Source: Diphasiastrum complanatum
Taxonomy: Eukaryota; Streptophyta; Lycopodiopsida; Lycopodiales; Lycopodiaceae
Assembly (NCBI GenBank): GCA_029204225.1
Contig: CM055107.1
Span: forward strand, 3,788,706 to 3,852,705
DNA length: 64,000 nt
Reading direction: 5' to 3'
Shown here: positions 50,165 through 62,291 of the stretch, piece after piece
Layout: the number at the start of each line of letters is the position of its first letter
How positions within the stretch are numbered: the first letter of the stretch is position 1
The notes under the pieces: model-generated
The model's input: only the letters and a program-made list of their open reading frames with translations
Told to the model about the DNA's origin: nothing
The model's database searches: none
Program-made: the position numbers and the translations under genes

Positions 50165-53139
50165 TATTCCTCATTACCAAGATTTTGCATACTAGCTTGA
50201 CTAGTCCATAAACTATGAACTTTTTGCATGATAGATCTAATTTTGAAATCAAAAACTATCTTGATCTTATTGAGGCTACATACTTGCTCAAGGATGTAAG
50301 TTTCCTTTGTGGATGATTCACTTAATTTCATGAGAAGTTTACAAATTTCCTCACAAAATGGAAAAAACATGATTTTTCACACTATGAGTGACAAATTCAG
50401 TCTTGCTCTTACAAGATTCAAGATCATACATTTGATGACTCAACCACTTGCTTTATAAATGATTTAGAATCATATCTAAGCCATTAATAACATGAAATAT
50501 GTCCATACAAGAGGCATCATACAATTCTAGCATTGCCTCACTCCAACTTTGAGATGTAGAAAATGATAGAAGAGAAGCAAAAGTGAATGTGTTGGAGTAG
50601 ATACCACCTGAAGATTGCCCCTCTTTGCCATGGATTGTGAGCCACATAGAATTGGCCTTGCCTCTTGAAAATCTTCTTGGAACTATGAGTTGAGAAGACT
50701 CCTCCTCAAGCCTCGGCAACTCTCCATCATTCACTTGGATTTTTGGTAGATATGAGGATTCTACCATCATCTTTTTGATTGAGATGAGATCCTCCTTACT
50801 CCTTACATGCAAAGGAATATTGACAAAGCATATGAATCTAAAGATCCCCAAAGTATCAACTATTTCAATCTTCCTATCAAGCACCATTGATAAGAGATAC
50901 ATCCAATTGAAGTCTTCAAAGAAAAAGTCACATAAAAAAGCACCCTCTTTACTTATACTTGATGAAAAAAGATCATGCACATGAACAAGATGAAGAAATT
51001 GATGAGAAGTAGAACACCTTGGCAATAACTCTCCAAGTACTTTTGCCAAAGCACCATCTTCATGAGCCTTACCATCATGGAACATAGATTGAGGTACTCC
51101 AATTGCCTTCTCCTCCTTGAGATGATCCAATCTCCTCTTGACCACACTTCCACAGGGATTAGATTTCAACTTGAAAAGATTCTCACATCTAGTCCCTCTT
51201 GCTACCACTTCACCATTCCTCTTAACCAAGCAAGCATCTTTTCCAAAGTCAACTTGGAAACCAACATCTAGCATTTTGCCAACACTAATGAGATTCTTAG
51301 TGAGATTAGGCACAAAAAGTACATCAATAAGATTCATAGTGGATTCAACATCAATTAGTACACAACTAATTCCTTATATCTTGCATTTACCACCAATAGG
51401 AATGATAATAAACTTTCTAGATCCATTGTAAGGTGAAAGATGAGTGAAAGACTTTCTTGAACTAGTCATTTGAGAACTAGATCTACTATCTATCCACCAT
51501 GCATATTCATCTTCAAAACCAGAAGAAGAGTACATTGACATCATGAGACTCTTCTTCATAACTCCCTTATCTCTCATCTTCACTCTCTTTAGTAAGATTA
51601 GCTTGTTTGAGGAACTCTTTCTTCTTGAAACAATTAGAAACAAAATGTCCCTTCTTACCACCAAAAAAGCACTTCTTGCTGGATTTGCAACTTGTTGAAG
51701 TTTGTGATGAATCCTTGTCACTCTCCTCTTTTGACTTGTCCTTCTTGAAATGTTGATTTTGATGTTTCTCTTTGCCCCTTCCACTTGGCTAGTCCTTTGA
51801 AAAGAGAGCTTTCTCCTCTCCACCATTTTTCAAGTAATGTTGATTAATCCTCAATAGCTTGTTCTCTTGCCTACACTCCTCAGAAATGAGAACTCATTGT
51901 AGTGCCTCCAAGCTTGGAAGATCCTCCTTGATTGCATAAGATTCAACAAGGTTGTCAAATTCATCCTTCAATCCATTTAGGATCACTTGCACTAGCTCTC
52001 TTGGATTGAGATTGTCTCCTATGCAAGCTAGCTCTCTATGAAGATCTTTCACTCTCAAAACATAATTTGAGACACTCTTTTGGAAGTTTTAAAGGATACA
52101 ATTTCTTAGTGTGAGCAACCTAGATGTGCTCCTTGCCTCATAAATGGATTTCAATGTGTCCCAAGCCTCCTTGTCCGAGGTGCATGAGCCAATCTCCCTC
52201 AACACTTCATGGGAAACATTCATTTTGATGATATGTAGGGCTATCCTTGCCCTCTTCTTGTACTTTTGGACCTCTTGGAGCACTTGAGGCTCCTCCTCAA
52301 GTCCTAGCACAATCTCCATAACATTTTGAAGTACCAAAATGGACTCCATCCATAATTGGAGGTGTTCAATCTCTCACCATGCTCCAACAAAATGGACCTA
52401 TGGAAGCCATCTTCCCTTGAGAAATTGTCTTGAAATGGATCAAAAAGTGTTTCTTCTCTCTCAATAAAGGATTCAATAATGGTGTCATTTCAACTCCAAT
52501 TTGAGATCTTGCAACTATCAATCCCACTAGCTCTACGAATATCTCTCAAACTAGATCAAATTCTCATCCAAAGATGAAGCAAGAACAAAATTTGGGTCAA
52601 CTTGACTCAACCACATATAAAGCACTCAAATCATCCACAAAAGAATCAAATACAAATTATTTTCATGAAACTATGTGGCTATGACCTCAAACTGATGCCT
52701 AGATCTCACCTAGACAAGATTGACAAGCTTTTTCTTGAGTTTTTGGATGAAACAAGCTAGATGTGAGCCTAAATTGATGTGTCCAACCAGGTTGGGTGCT
52801 CTACCCACTTCACTTTGAAATTCTATAACTTTCTCAAGACCATCCAATTGACACGAAATCAATTGCACTAGAAACTACACTTCACTAGCTTTCCAAGAAG
52901 CTATCAAACACTCAATTTGGATTTACCCTGGAGAAACACCAACCATTCAAATTTTGGTGATATCACATGTGCTTGATGTGAGCAGATCATGGATCAATCC
53001 AATATTTTTATCCATTTTGACCCAAAAAGCCCCTTGATAGCCATAGAAATGCAACTACACTCTCTAGATCTTGATTTCAAGGCAAACTTTTCATCACTCT
53101 GGATGTATGCATGGATATCTTAGGTAGGCTCTGATACCA
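50165..53139 (-). mobile_element. Copia-derived element A: gag, protease, partial integrase, no RT
   Basis: Read from the right on the - strand: primer site TGGTATCAGAGCC at 53139-53127, gag from about 52410 (MASIG), and gag core KKRARIALHIIKMNVSHEVL, then EAWDTLKSIYEARSTSRLLT. A degraded zinc knuckle near 51670 and protease WWIDSRSSSQMT (Gly of Asp-Ser-Gly changed to Arg) follow. A 294-codon open frame at 51337-50453 comes next, then the CKLLMKLSESS, IVFDFKIRSIMQ module near 50330-50230. No RT catalytic box or 3' LTR is seen. Confidence 0.85.
50453..51337 (-). CDS. 294-codon frame of element A: protease/integrase junction and diverged integrase
   Basis: The N-terminus is the conserved copia stretch before integrase (DVLFVPNLTKNLISVGKMLD, then GKDACLVKRNGEVVA). 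The usual zinc-binding HHCC segment of integrase is largely missing. From about residue 115 a diverged integrase-like block reads HQFLHLVHVHDLF, then FFFEDFNWMYLLSM, then EIVDTLGIF, and near residue 198 KIQVNDGELPRL stands where R-x-D-N-G-G-E is expected. The C-terminal 90 residues (SRGKANSMWLTIHG and onward) are unrecognised. The frame is open although catalytic residues look lost. A close relative is at 54658-54050. Confidence 0.6.
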   Translation of the reverse strand: MNLIDVLFVPNLTKNLISVGKMLDVGFQVDFGKDACLVKRNGEVVARGTRCENLFKLKSNPCGSVVKRRLDHLKEEKAIGVPQSMFHDGKAHEDGALAKVLGELLPRCSTSHQFLHLVHVHDLFSSSISKEGAFLCDFFFEDFNWMYLLSMVLDRKIEIVDTLGIFRFICFVNIPLHVRSKEDLISIKKMMVESSYLPKIQVNDGELPRLEEESSQLIVPRRFSRGKANSMWLTIHGKEGQSSGGIYSNTFTFASLLSFSTSQSWSEAMLELYDASCMDIFHVINGLDMILNHL

Positions 53140-53839
53140 TGTAAAATTTCACACTTGTGGGATACCCCAAAAGTGTGATTGATCTCCTAAGATGTGGGTG
53201 ATTGCACAAATATCAAGCCATAGATTGAATTCCAAGATCTATATCACAAATTCTTGGCAAGAGCACAATGAAACATGCATATATCATTCACCAAAGTACA
53301 TTCACATGTGTGGGAGACTTGTAATGAAAAAACTAAGTATAAAAAAGCATTGCTCTCAGGTAGAGAGAGAAATCAAGTACACATCCTCGGGTACAGAGAG
53401 AAAGCCAAAAAGACTCAATATGTAGAAACTCTCATAATCTTTATAAAACTTACATAGAATTGATCTATCACTCATATAAGTAGCAACTCGAGGTAGAGAG
53501 GAGTGAAACATGATTGGACCCCTTCTTTTCCTCCTCCTAATTTGATTGGCTTAGTGACATATAGGCCCTCAAACTTGATTGGACCAATTTCATGGATCTC
53601 CTACTTGTGATTGGTCACATGATATCAATACAACACATAGGAAGTGTCACTACCATCATGTCATATGTCAAGTGCCTAACTTACTCTTGGATTTGGACTA
53701 ATCATCATCTAGCATGTGTATTTGCTCGAGTTACCTCTAATGCCAAAATTGGCCTAATCACCTACTAACATGTGGATTGACATAAAAAAAGTCAACATAC
53801 CCCCTAGCTCAACATAGATAACTTTTACAAATTTTCACA
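53140..53839 (-). repeat. LTR shared between elements A and B
   Basis: It begins TGTGAAAATTTG at 53839 (- strand) and ends TTTTACA at 53140, next to the element A primer site. Element B internal sequence abuts it on the other side. It is homologous to the LTR at about 55815-56920 (shared GATTGGACC, TTTCATGGAT, CACATAGGAA, CCTACTAACATGTG). Confidence 0.8.
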
Positions 53840-55814
53840 GATATGTCCATACAAGAGGCATTATACAAACTTACCATTTCCTCACTTGAAATTTGAGATG
53901 AAGAAATCTCATCAAAGCAAGATGGTACATCAAATGATAGAAGAGAAGCAAAAGTGGATGTGTGTGGAGTAGATACCACCTAAAAATTTCCTCTCTTTCC
54001 CATGAATTGGCAACCACATAGACACGGCCTTGCCTCTTGAAAATCTCCTTCACACCATGAGTTGGGATGACTCCTCCTCAAGCCATGGTCTTTCTCCATC
54101 ATGCACTTGGAGTGTTGGTAGATATGAGGATCTCACCATCATCGTCTTGATAAAAATGAGATTTTTCTTACTCCTTACATGCACAAGATTATTGACAAAG
54201 CATACGGATCTAAAGATCCCCAAAGTATCAACTATTGCAATCTTCCTATCAAGCACCATTGATAAGAGATACATCCAATTGAAGTCTTCAATGGAAGAGA
54301 CACATGTGGAAGCACCATCTTTGCTTCTACTTGATGAACCAAGATCATCCAAATGAACAAGATGAAAGAATTGGTGAGAAGTAGAACACCTTGGAAATAA
54401 CTCTCCAAGTACTTTTGCCAAAGCACCATCTTCATGAGCCTTACCATCATGGAACATAGATTGAGGAAATCCAATTGCCTTCTCCTCCTTGAGATGATCC
54501 ATGCTCCTCTTGACCACACTTCCACAAGGATTAGCTTCCAACTTGAAAATATTTCCACATCTAGTCTCTCTTTCTACCATTTCACCATCCCTCTTAATCA
54601 AGCAAGCATTTTTTTCAAAATTCAACTTGGAAACCATCATCAAGCATTCTACCAACACTAATGAGATTCATGGTGAGGTTAGTGGATCCAACACCAAGGT
54701 CCATCTCCAATTTTGATTTCAAAGCCTCTGTTATAATCTTGAAAATAGTTACAGTCAACTTTCCTTCTATTTTGAATTTACCATCAATAGGAAAGAAGAT
54801 GAACTTTCTAGCTCCATTGTAAGATGCAAGATGAGTGAAATATTACTTTGAACTAGTCATATGAAAACTAGATCCACTATCTATCCACCATGAATTTCCA
54901 TCTTCAAAACTAGAAGAAGGGTACATTGACATCATGAGAGATCCTTCCTCATAACTCCCTTCTACCTCACCTTCACTCTCTTTAGTAAGGTTAGCTTGCT
55001 TGAAGAACTTTTTCTTTTTGAAACAATTATAAGCAAAATGTCCCTTCTAACCACAAAAGAAGCACTTCTTGTTGGATTTGCAACTAGTTGATGATTGTGA
55101 TGAATCCTCATCACTCTCCTCCTTTGATTTGTCCTTCTTGAGATGTTGATTTTTCTCTTTGCCCCTTCCTCTTGGCTTGTCCTTTGAGAAAAAAGCTTTC
55201 TACTCTCCACCACCCTTCAAGAAAAGTTGATTGATCCTCAATAGTTTGTTCTCTTGCCTACACTCCTCAGAAATAAGAACTCCTTATATTGCCTCCAAGC
55301 TTGGAAGCTCCTCCTTGATTGCATAGGATTGAACAAGGTTGTCAACTAATCATTCAATCCATTTAGGTTTGTCCACTAACTCCCTTGGTTGAGATGGTCT
55401 CCAAGCAAGCTCTCTATGAAGATCTTTCACTCTCAAAACATAATTTGAAGAACTCTCATCACTCTTTTGGAAGCTTTGAAAGATTTGGTTCCTTAGTGTG
55501 AGAAACCTAGATGTGTTCCTTGCTGCATAAATGGATTGTAGTGTTTCCCAAGCGTCCTTGGCCAAGATGCAAGAGCCAATCTCCCGGAACACTTCATTGG
55601 ATACATTCGTCTTGATGATATGTAGGGCCATCCTTGTCCTCCTTTTGAACTTTATGGATTCTTGAGTCACTTAAGGCTCCTCCTCATTGCCAAGCACAAT
55701 ATCCATAATGTACTGAAGCACCAAAATAGATTCCATCCTTGGAGGAATTCAACCTTTCACTTTCCTCCAATAGGTACCCCCCTATTGATGCCATGATGAG
55801 ACAAATGAAAATGT
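53840..55814 (-). mobile_element. Copia-derived element B internal region
   Basis: On the - strand: gag from ATG at 55794 (MASIGGYLLEESERLNSS), gag core RTRMALHIIKTNVSNEVFRE, then DAWETLQSIYAARNTSRFLT. A knuckle CFFCG-stop-KGHFAYNC lies near 55055, and protease WWIDSGSSFHMT near 54885 has the Asp-Ser-Gly motif intact. The frame 54658-54050 is parallel to the one in element A (SMFHDGKAHEDGALAKVLGE, then NWMYLLSMVLDRKIAIVDTL). It ends at the shared LTR with a shorter 3' part than A. No RT or RNase H is present. Confidence 0.83.
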
Positions 55815-56920
55815 ACAAAGTACAAACTTGTGAAATGACTCTACAAAGTGATTTTGTGATTCCCAAAAGCCTAGACTTGAACAAATCAAGGATCTACCAA
55901 TATCTACACAAGATCTCTATCACAAATCCTAGAATCAATCTTCACCAAAAGCTTTTCTTGTACACAAAGCACACACATGTGAAAGGACTCCAATAACTTA
56001 AAACGCTAGATTTGAACACATCAAAAATCTAGAAAGATCTAGATCACAAACACATGAATCACATCACACCAAAACCTAGTCAATTGCAAATAGTAGGCCT
56101 TGCCTTGATTACCAAAATCAAAGCACTACACATTTGCACCAAACCACACCAAATTCAGATCCAATCACCCCTATTGGACTCCACAAAGACCAATGACTCT
56201 ATCGAGATCTACAACAACCTCCATGTGTATGAGGTTGCACAAGATGCATCTATGATAGATCAAATAGGATTTTCAAGGGCAATCTAGCAAGCTTTGATCA
56301 AGGAAAGAGCTCATCTACAACAAAAGTTATGATCATCCAAAGAGAAGCTAATTTTTCACATTCACATGAAAAAACAAAGTGAAATTCACTATGAGAGACA
56401 AAACCAAGCATGATGCTCTCGGGTAGAGAGAAATAATATACTCATACTCGGGTAGAGAGAAAATAGACCAAAAATATATGTGAACCAAAATTGCATTAAC
56501 TCTCTACTTCATCATTTGTACAAAGAGTGAGCTCCTCTATATAGTGATTCAAGATCCAAGAGGAGTAGTAAGCAAGTAAAATGATTGGACCTCTTATGTA
56601 GCTCCTCTAACTTTGATTGGTCTAGTGACATAAGGACCCTTGATTATGATTGGACCGATTTCATGGATCATTCACTTTTGATTGGTCATATGACTTCATG
56701 ACAACACATAGGAAAGTCTCACTAGCCCTCTACTATCATGCCATGTCTAAGAAGCCTAACCTCCCTCTAGCTACATCACACACCAAAATTGGCCTAATAA
56801 CCTACTAACATGTGTGCATGGGGTAGAAAAGTCAAAGTACCCCCCAAACTCAAGATTAAGGAATATTGACTATTCAAACTCTTCATAAATGAACTAAAAC
56901 AATTATGGCTACCCTTCACA
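55815..56920 (-). repeat. 5' LTR of element B
   Basis: It begins TGTGAAGGGTAGCC at 56920 on the - strand and contains CTCGGGTAGAGAGAAA repeats (near 56400 and 56445), also present in the shared LTR. The inner end and primer site are not clear, so the left limit is approximate. Confidence 0.65.
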
Positions 56921-57726
56921 TATGGGAACATGCTCCACACATGTGAGATTTCATTATGTATATGATATTGCAACAGATCAAGCTAGATTTTTCCAATTTT
57001 TCACAAGGTTTAGGGTTAGTTTAAGGATCATAGAACTCTAGTAATAGGTCGGACTTGATCAGTATATGAAGGTGAATCCAATGTACAAACTATGTGGTGT
57101 GAGAGAGAAATCAACGAGAATGCTGATTTCTAGCAATTTTGCTCTTGTAAGTGGAATACCTGTTTGATGAATGTGTTGTTTTTTGTGTCTATTGAGTTGA
57201 TATGAACCTAAATAGTTTCCTATACTTTTCACACGTGTGAAAGGTCATGGAGATCAGTAAATGCTAATTTTTTTTGTGATTTTTAAAAGCGATTGCCAAT
57301 CTAGATGAAATTAAGCTAGATTTAGTGTCTAGATCTTGATCAATCTTGTTGTTGTACAATCCTTGATGCTTGAATGATGTATGGAGATACAACAAAGTTT
57401 ATATCCTCTAATTTTAACATAGTATCAGAGTTGGAAACAAGCGTTCACCAAGTTCTATCCCAAATTAGCAAGTTTTCATGTCCTTAGTGGCTCTTTGGAA
57501 GCATTTCATATACTCGATTGAATCTCAAGCTTAGTACTTTGATTCTTATCAATTCCCAGATGGTTTTAGTATAAAGTGTAAAAGATTCAACTAGTTTGAT
57601 CATATTTGCTATATTTTCATATTTGGCAAATTGAGGCCAACTTTGTTTTAGACTTAGAGTTTGACTTTTCAAAGTTCATTAGTCTAAATTTCATTTGAAT
57701 AAACACTTTTTGAAAGTGTGGGAAAG
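56921..57726. other. Spacer with LTR-like words, no gene
   Basis: It contains CACACATGTGAG and CACACGTGTGAAAG palindromes and segments resembling LTR leaders of elements C and D, but no boundaries. Possibly an older element of the same kind. Confidence 0.4.
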
Positions 57727-58224
57727 TTAGAAGTCGAGTTTGAATAGATTCAAATTTGAATGTTGGGTACATTGAATCTAGACCCAAAAATAGTAGGGTT
57801 CACATTTTGGTGGAAAAGTCCAAGTGGCCAAATAGGGATTGGACCTGTTATAAAAGGATGTAACTCGTGGAGAGACATATTTTCTCTCTTCTCTATCTCA
57901 TTTCATGCTTATACATGTTTCTCTTGGGTTCTACTATCCATTGGGGCACTATACTTGTGATTGCATGCAATTCTATGCGTAGAATGAGCTATAATTGTTA
58001 TTTTTGGATCCACACGTGTGAAATACAGTAGCTTTCTAGTTTTGTATGGACAGAAACACCACTTTATCATTTGATTCATGTTTGATCAAGTTCTATTAGA
58101 GTTTGCATCTCATTTTGTGTGTAGATGCTGATTTTTCTACATTGGTGAGATTGGTAGAGTAGCTTCTTTTGTAATCCAAGATCATTTTGTGGATTGGATC
58201 ATAATTGATCTGAAATCCTTCACA
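57727..58224 (+). repeat. 5' LTR of element D
   Basis: 498 bp. It contains CACACGTGTG at 58011-58020 and CTCTCTTCTCTATCTC in the middle, and ends CCTTCACA before the primer site at 58225-58236. Confidence 0.92.
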
Positions 58225-58811
58225 TGGTATCAGAGCTTGTGTTTCAGGTTATGAAGGAGGAAATCATATCTATCAATGATTTGGTGAATATCAAGGCTAG
58301 AGCATGCTAGAGAGGATTCTACACCAAAATCGAGTTTTTTTGCTTTTGTAGATTGGATCTTTTGTAGATCAAAACCCTATATAGGTTCACAAACTTGATC
58401 AATTCCGATTTTTGATTTCACATACTAGATTTGGCTGATTTTTGAATCATTGGATCAGCCTAAGTGGTGGCTAATAACTTGCATATCAAATTTTCAGCAT
58501 TTGCATGTAAATTTGGAGTAGTCAATTTCTTGTGATTTTGTCAAAACTCTAATTTTGATTGGATCTCTAGATAGTGAGGTTTTTGGACTTCATTTGAGTG
58601 TGTTTCAATCTTAGAAAGTGGCAAAAGTCATTAGATTGAGAATAGATGATAGGTTGATCAAGATTCCATGATTTGCTTGGTATGAGTGCTAGAAGAAATT
58701 TTTTGAGATAGTTTAAAATATTTGTGATTTCTTTTGAAAACATTTGTTGTTGTTTAAAGGAGTTCTTTGTGCATTGAAACAGGTTGAAAAAGAAGATCAG
58801 GTCATTGTTAC

Positions 58812-59592
58812 ATGGCTACATCAAGTGGAGTCATGTTGGAAGCCAATGATAGGCTTACCTCAAGTAACTATTCATTGTGAAAAGTGAGGATGGAATCACT
58901 TCTTGAGATGAATGATGTTTTGAATATTGTTGTATGTTTGGAGTAGAGACCAGAAACACAACAAGATCAAATGAGGTATGATAAGAGGGCCAAAAGGGCT
59001 CGACACATTATCAAGATGAATGTTACCAATGAGCTTCTCAAGGAAGTTGGTAATCGTACTTCATCTAAGGATGTTTGGGATTCAATGAAGAAGCTTTATG
59101 AATCCAAGTCTACTTCTAGAGTGTTGACTCTAAGAAGACAAATCTTTTCTTGTTTGCAAAAGAATGAAGAAAGTCCAAGTACTTTTGTTTTGAGGATGAA
59201 AGCATTGAATAATGAGTTGGCTTGCATTGATGAGAGCATTAAGGAAGGAGAGCTTGTTCAAGTGATTCTTAATAGATTGTTGGATGCTCATGCTGACATT
59301 GTTCAAAGTATTGCTATTCAAAAGACTTTGCCAAGTTTGATGGATCTTTAAGAGATCTTGATCAATGAAGAATATAGGCTTCAAGCAAGAGGTGGATCTA
59401 CATCGACACTTCGAGAGGAGGCTATGTTCACAAAGGACAAATTCAAGGGAAAAACCAAAAGTAAGTGGTCTAAAGGGAAAGATCAAAGTGGATGCTTCTT
59501 CAAGTGGCAAAAAGAAGGATAGATCAAAGCTCAAGTGCTTCTATTGTGGCATCAAATGACACTTTGCAAGTGAGTGCTACAAGAAGAAGAGA
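58812..59592 (+). pseudogene. Gag of element D
   Basis: The ATG at 58812 gives MATSSGVMLEANDRLTSSNY, and a TGA replaces the Trp expected before KVRMESLLEMND. The core reads RHIIKMNVTNELLKEVGNRT, then DVWDSMKKLYESKSTSRVLT and SPSTFVLRMKALNNELA. The zinc knuckle near 59540 is CFYCGIK-stop-HFASEC, complete except for a TGA in place of Gly. The lesions are typical of C-to-T decay in a methylated element. Confidence 0.9.
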
Positions 59593-59599
59593 GATCCTT

Positions 59600-60379
59600 G
59601 CAGACGATGAGGATGGTTTGGATGTTCAAGATGCAAATGATGATGCTTTTGTGATGTCTTCATATATGCTTGCTAGTGATGGAGATATAGATCCTTGGTG
59701 GATTGATAGTGGAGCAAGTCCACACATGACTTTTCACAAAGAGTACTTCACTTCATTGTTGGCATATGGAGATGACAAGAGGGTGATCTACACGACCAAT
59801 GATGGTGAGTGTGCAATCAAAGGGATTGGCACAATTCCTATTTCTCTCTCTATAAATAGGAATGTTCAATTGGAGGATGTCTTGTTTATTCCATCTATTA
59901 CCAAGAATTTGCTTAGTGTGAGTCAAATGCTAAGTAAAGGCCTCAAGGTTGAGTTTGATGGAGATGCTTGTATGATCAAAAGGAAGGATGCCTTGATTGG
60001 AAAAGGTAAAAGGCAAGAAAAGTTGTTCAACCTAGATGCTTGTGTTATTGCTAACCAAGTTGGATGTGTTGCAAGAGAGCAAATACCTATTCAAGAGGTT
60101 TGGCATAAAAGGATGGGACACCTCAACTTAAAGTCATTGGAGGTAATGACTAGAAAGAAGGTTGTGATAGGTCTTCCAAGTTCCTTAAGTGACATCAAAC
60201 ACGTTTGTGAGTCTTGTGCTTTGTCTAAGTCACATAGATTACCTTATACTAGATCTACAAAGCCTTTTCAACTTGTACATTTGGATATTCATGGATTTAC
60301 TACAATTAGCACTAGCGGACCTAAGATGTATGTAACATTCAATGATGATTTTATAGATTTTTTTGGATCTATCGACTAA
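59600..60379 (+). pseudogene. Protease and integrase N-terminus of element D
   Basis: Protease reads DPWWIDSGASPHMTFHKEYF with the catalytic Asp-Ser-Gly near 59705. The pre-integrase segment follows (DVLFIPSITKNLLSVSQMLS). The integrase zinc domain is complete: VWHKRMGHLNLKSLEVMTRK (His-His) and CESCALSKSH (Cys-Cys). The core begins LVHLDIHG (first catalytic Asp present) and ends at a frameshift near 60375 (FIDFFGSID). The frame is open for about 260 codons. Confidence 0.93.
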
Positions 60380-61215
60380 AGAGCAAGGACGAAGTGTATG
60401 ATGTCTTTATCAAGTTCAAGAATGTAATGGAAAACCAATTTTTCACAAAGATCAAGTGCTTAAGGAGTGACAATGGTGGTGAGTACATATCTACCAAGTT
60501 CAAGGCCTTTTGTGATGAGCATGGTATCAGGAGGGAGTATACAACATCAAGGACCCCACAACAAAATGGAGTGGCTGAAAGGAAGAATAGGACTTTATGC
60601 AAAAGTTCTAAAGCCATGAGGTTAAGTGCTAATCTTGACAAACCATTTTGGGATCAAGCTTTGCTGTGTGCCAATTTCTAGTGCAATAGGTGGCCGAGTG
60701 CTATTTTAGATGGAAGGACACCTTTTGAGATGATATTCAAGAGGAGACTGAGTGTCATCTTTCTAAGAACCTTTGGATGCACATGCTATGTCTGTTGGAT
60801 ATAGTGAGGTGAGTAAAGCCTACAAGGTTTACATTCCTTCTACTAACAAAGTGATTATTGGTAGAGATGTCATCTTTGATGAGGGGAACATTCCAAAAGT
60901 GTCTTCAAGCATGATTGATAAAGGTGTGGATGGATCTAACATTCTTGATGTTGATGTAAAGGATCCTTCTTTAGATGGTGATGATGATGGACTTTCAGCA
61001 AGTCAAAAGCCAAGGAGAACATCAAGGGAAAGACAAGTACCTTCAAGGCTCACATATGATGAAAAGGGTAAGCAAGTATTTTCGAAAATTATGTTGCTTT
61101 CCTAACCTCTTTTGATGAACCTACAAGTGTAGATGAAATAAGGAAATAAGAGGAGTGGATCCAAGCAATGCATCTTGAGTATCAAGCTCTTATGAAGAGT
61201 GGAACATCTTTTGGA
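60380..61215 (+). pseudogene. Integrase core and linker of element D, ending before RT
   Basis: The frame continues DVFIKFKNVMENQF, then KIKCLRSDNGGEYISTKFKA (second catalytic Asp), then RTPQQNGVAERKNRTL (catalytic Glu), then FWDQALLCANF. After stops, KVYIPSTNKVIIGRDVIF and the acidic linker PSLDGDDDGLSASQKPRRTS follow. The first RT residues (EEWIQAMHLEYQALMKSGTS) are the last readable, then the 3' LTR starts. All three integrase catalytic positions survive. Confidence 0.92.
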
Positions 61216-61220
61216 GGAAG

Positions 61221-61708
61221 TTAGAAGTCAAGTTTGAGTATATTCCAATTTGAATATTGGGTACTTTGAATCTAGACCCAAAAATAGTAGGGTTTACATT
61301 TTGGTGGGAAAGCCAAGTGGCCAAATAGGGTTTGGACCTGCAAAGGATGTAACTCGTGGAGAGAAATATCTTCTCTCTTCTCTATCTCGTTTCATGCTTA
61401 TACATGGTTCTCTTGGGCTGTCCATTGGTGCACTATACTTGTGATTGCATGCAATTCTATGTGTAGAATGATCTATAATTGTTATTTTTGGATCCACACA
61501 TGTGAAATATAGTATTTTGCTAGTTTTGTATGGACAACAATAGTACTTTATCATTTGATTCATGTTTGATCAAGTTCTATTAGAGTTTGCATCTCATTTT
61601 GTGTGTAGATGCTGATTTTCCTACATTGGTGAGATTGGTAGAGTAGCTTCTTTTGTAACCCAAGATCTTTTTGTGGATTGGATCATCAATGATATAAAAT
61701 CCTTCACA
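61221..61708 (+). repeat. 3' LTR of element D
   Basis: 488 bp, collinear with 57727-58224 except for small indels. It carries CACACATGTG at 61495-61504 where the 5' LTR has CACACGTGTG. Confidence 0.92.
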
Positions 61709-61713
61709 TAAAG

Positions 61714-62290
61714 TAGGTTCCTTTCACTATGTGTGATGCTCAGAAACCATGAATGATCCAAAACTTTGATCTGGTACCAATTTAGTATGTGTTGCTAGAC
61801 TGAGTGTTGAAAATAGTCTAGATTCAAGAGCTTGAAGAGGACTTTCACATGCATGTCATTACTAGGGAAGCAAAGCATTACTTTTTTAGTATTGATTCGA
61901 TTTTTAGGACATGGTAGGGCACCCGACTTGTGTCATTTAATTTTAAATCAATTCAAGTACAATCTACTTTGTGTAGATGCCAAGATTTCATTGATTTTCT
62001 CAAGTATTGTCAATAGAGTGAAAATTTGTCTAGTTTAGTTGCAAATCTCTTTTGATCCTTACCAGCTCTCAAGGAGAGAGTAATTAGGCCTGAGTGAGTC
62101 TAGAATTAGTGTTTGGATTTGAGAAAGCTGATTTTTAGTTCAAGCTTGAGTGCTCTATCCTTGGTGAATTAGGCAAGACAAGCATTATTGACATTGGTGA
62201 GGAGAGTGAAATAGATAGTGATCAAGAATTAAACTTTGTGTAACTCACTATAATATTGCAAACACCTTATTTTTCACTTTTGATCACAGA
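61714..62290. other. Leader-like spacer, no gene
   Basis: AT-rich sequence between elements D and E. It may be LTR or leader of E, but no partner LTR is in the window. Confidence 0.4.
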
Positions 62291-62291
62291 T

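Larger units (their letters stand above)
57727..61708 (+). mobile_element. Copia element D, both LTRs present, gag-protease-integrase only
   Basis: The 5' LTR is 57727-58224 and the 3' LTR 61221-61708, both starting TTAGAAGTC and ending CCTTCACA and nearly collinear. The primer site TGGTATCAGAGC directly follows the 5' LTR. The flanks are GAAAG (57722-57726) and TAAAG (61709-61713), a probable target duplication with one change. The internal region is 3.0 kb and passes from the integrase-RT linker straight into the 3' LTR, so RT and RNase H are deleted. Confidence 0.92.

Noticed and set aside
50453-51337. Element A frame as an entirely new protein domain
   Set aside because: A first reading suggested a novel domain, but LVHVHDLF, the EDFNWMYLL block and NDGE line up in order with the copia integrase core. 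It is better treated as a diverged integrase, although its tail remains unexplained.
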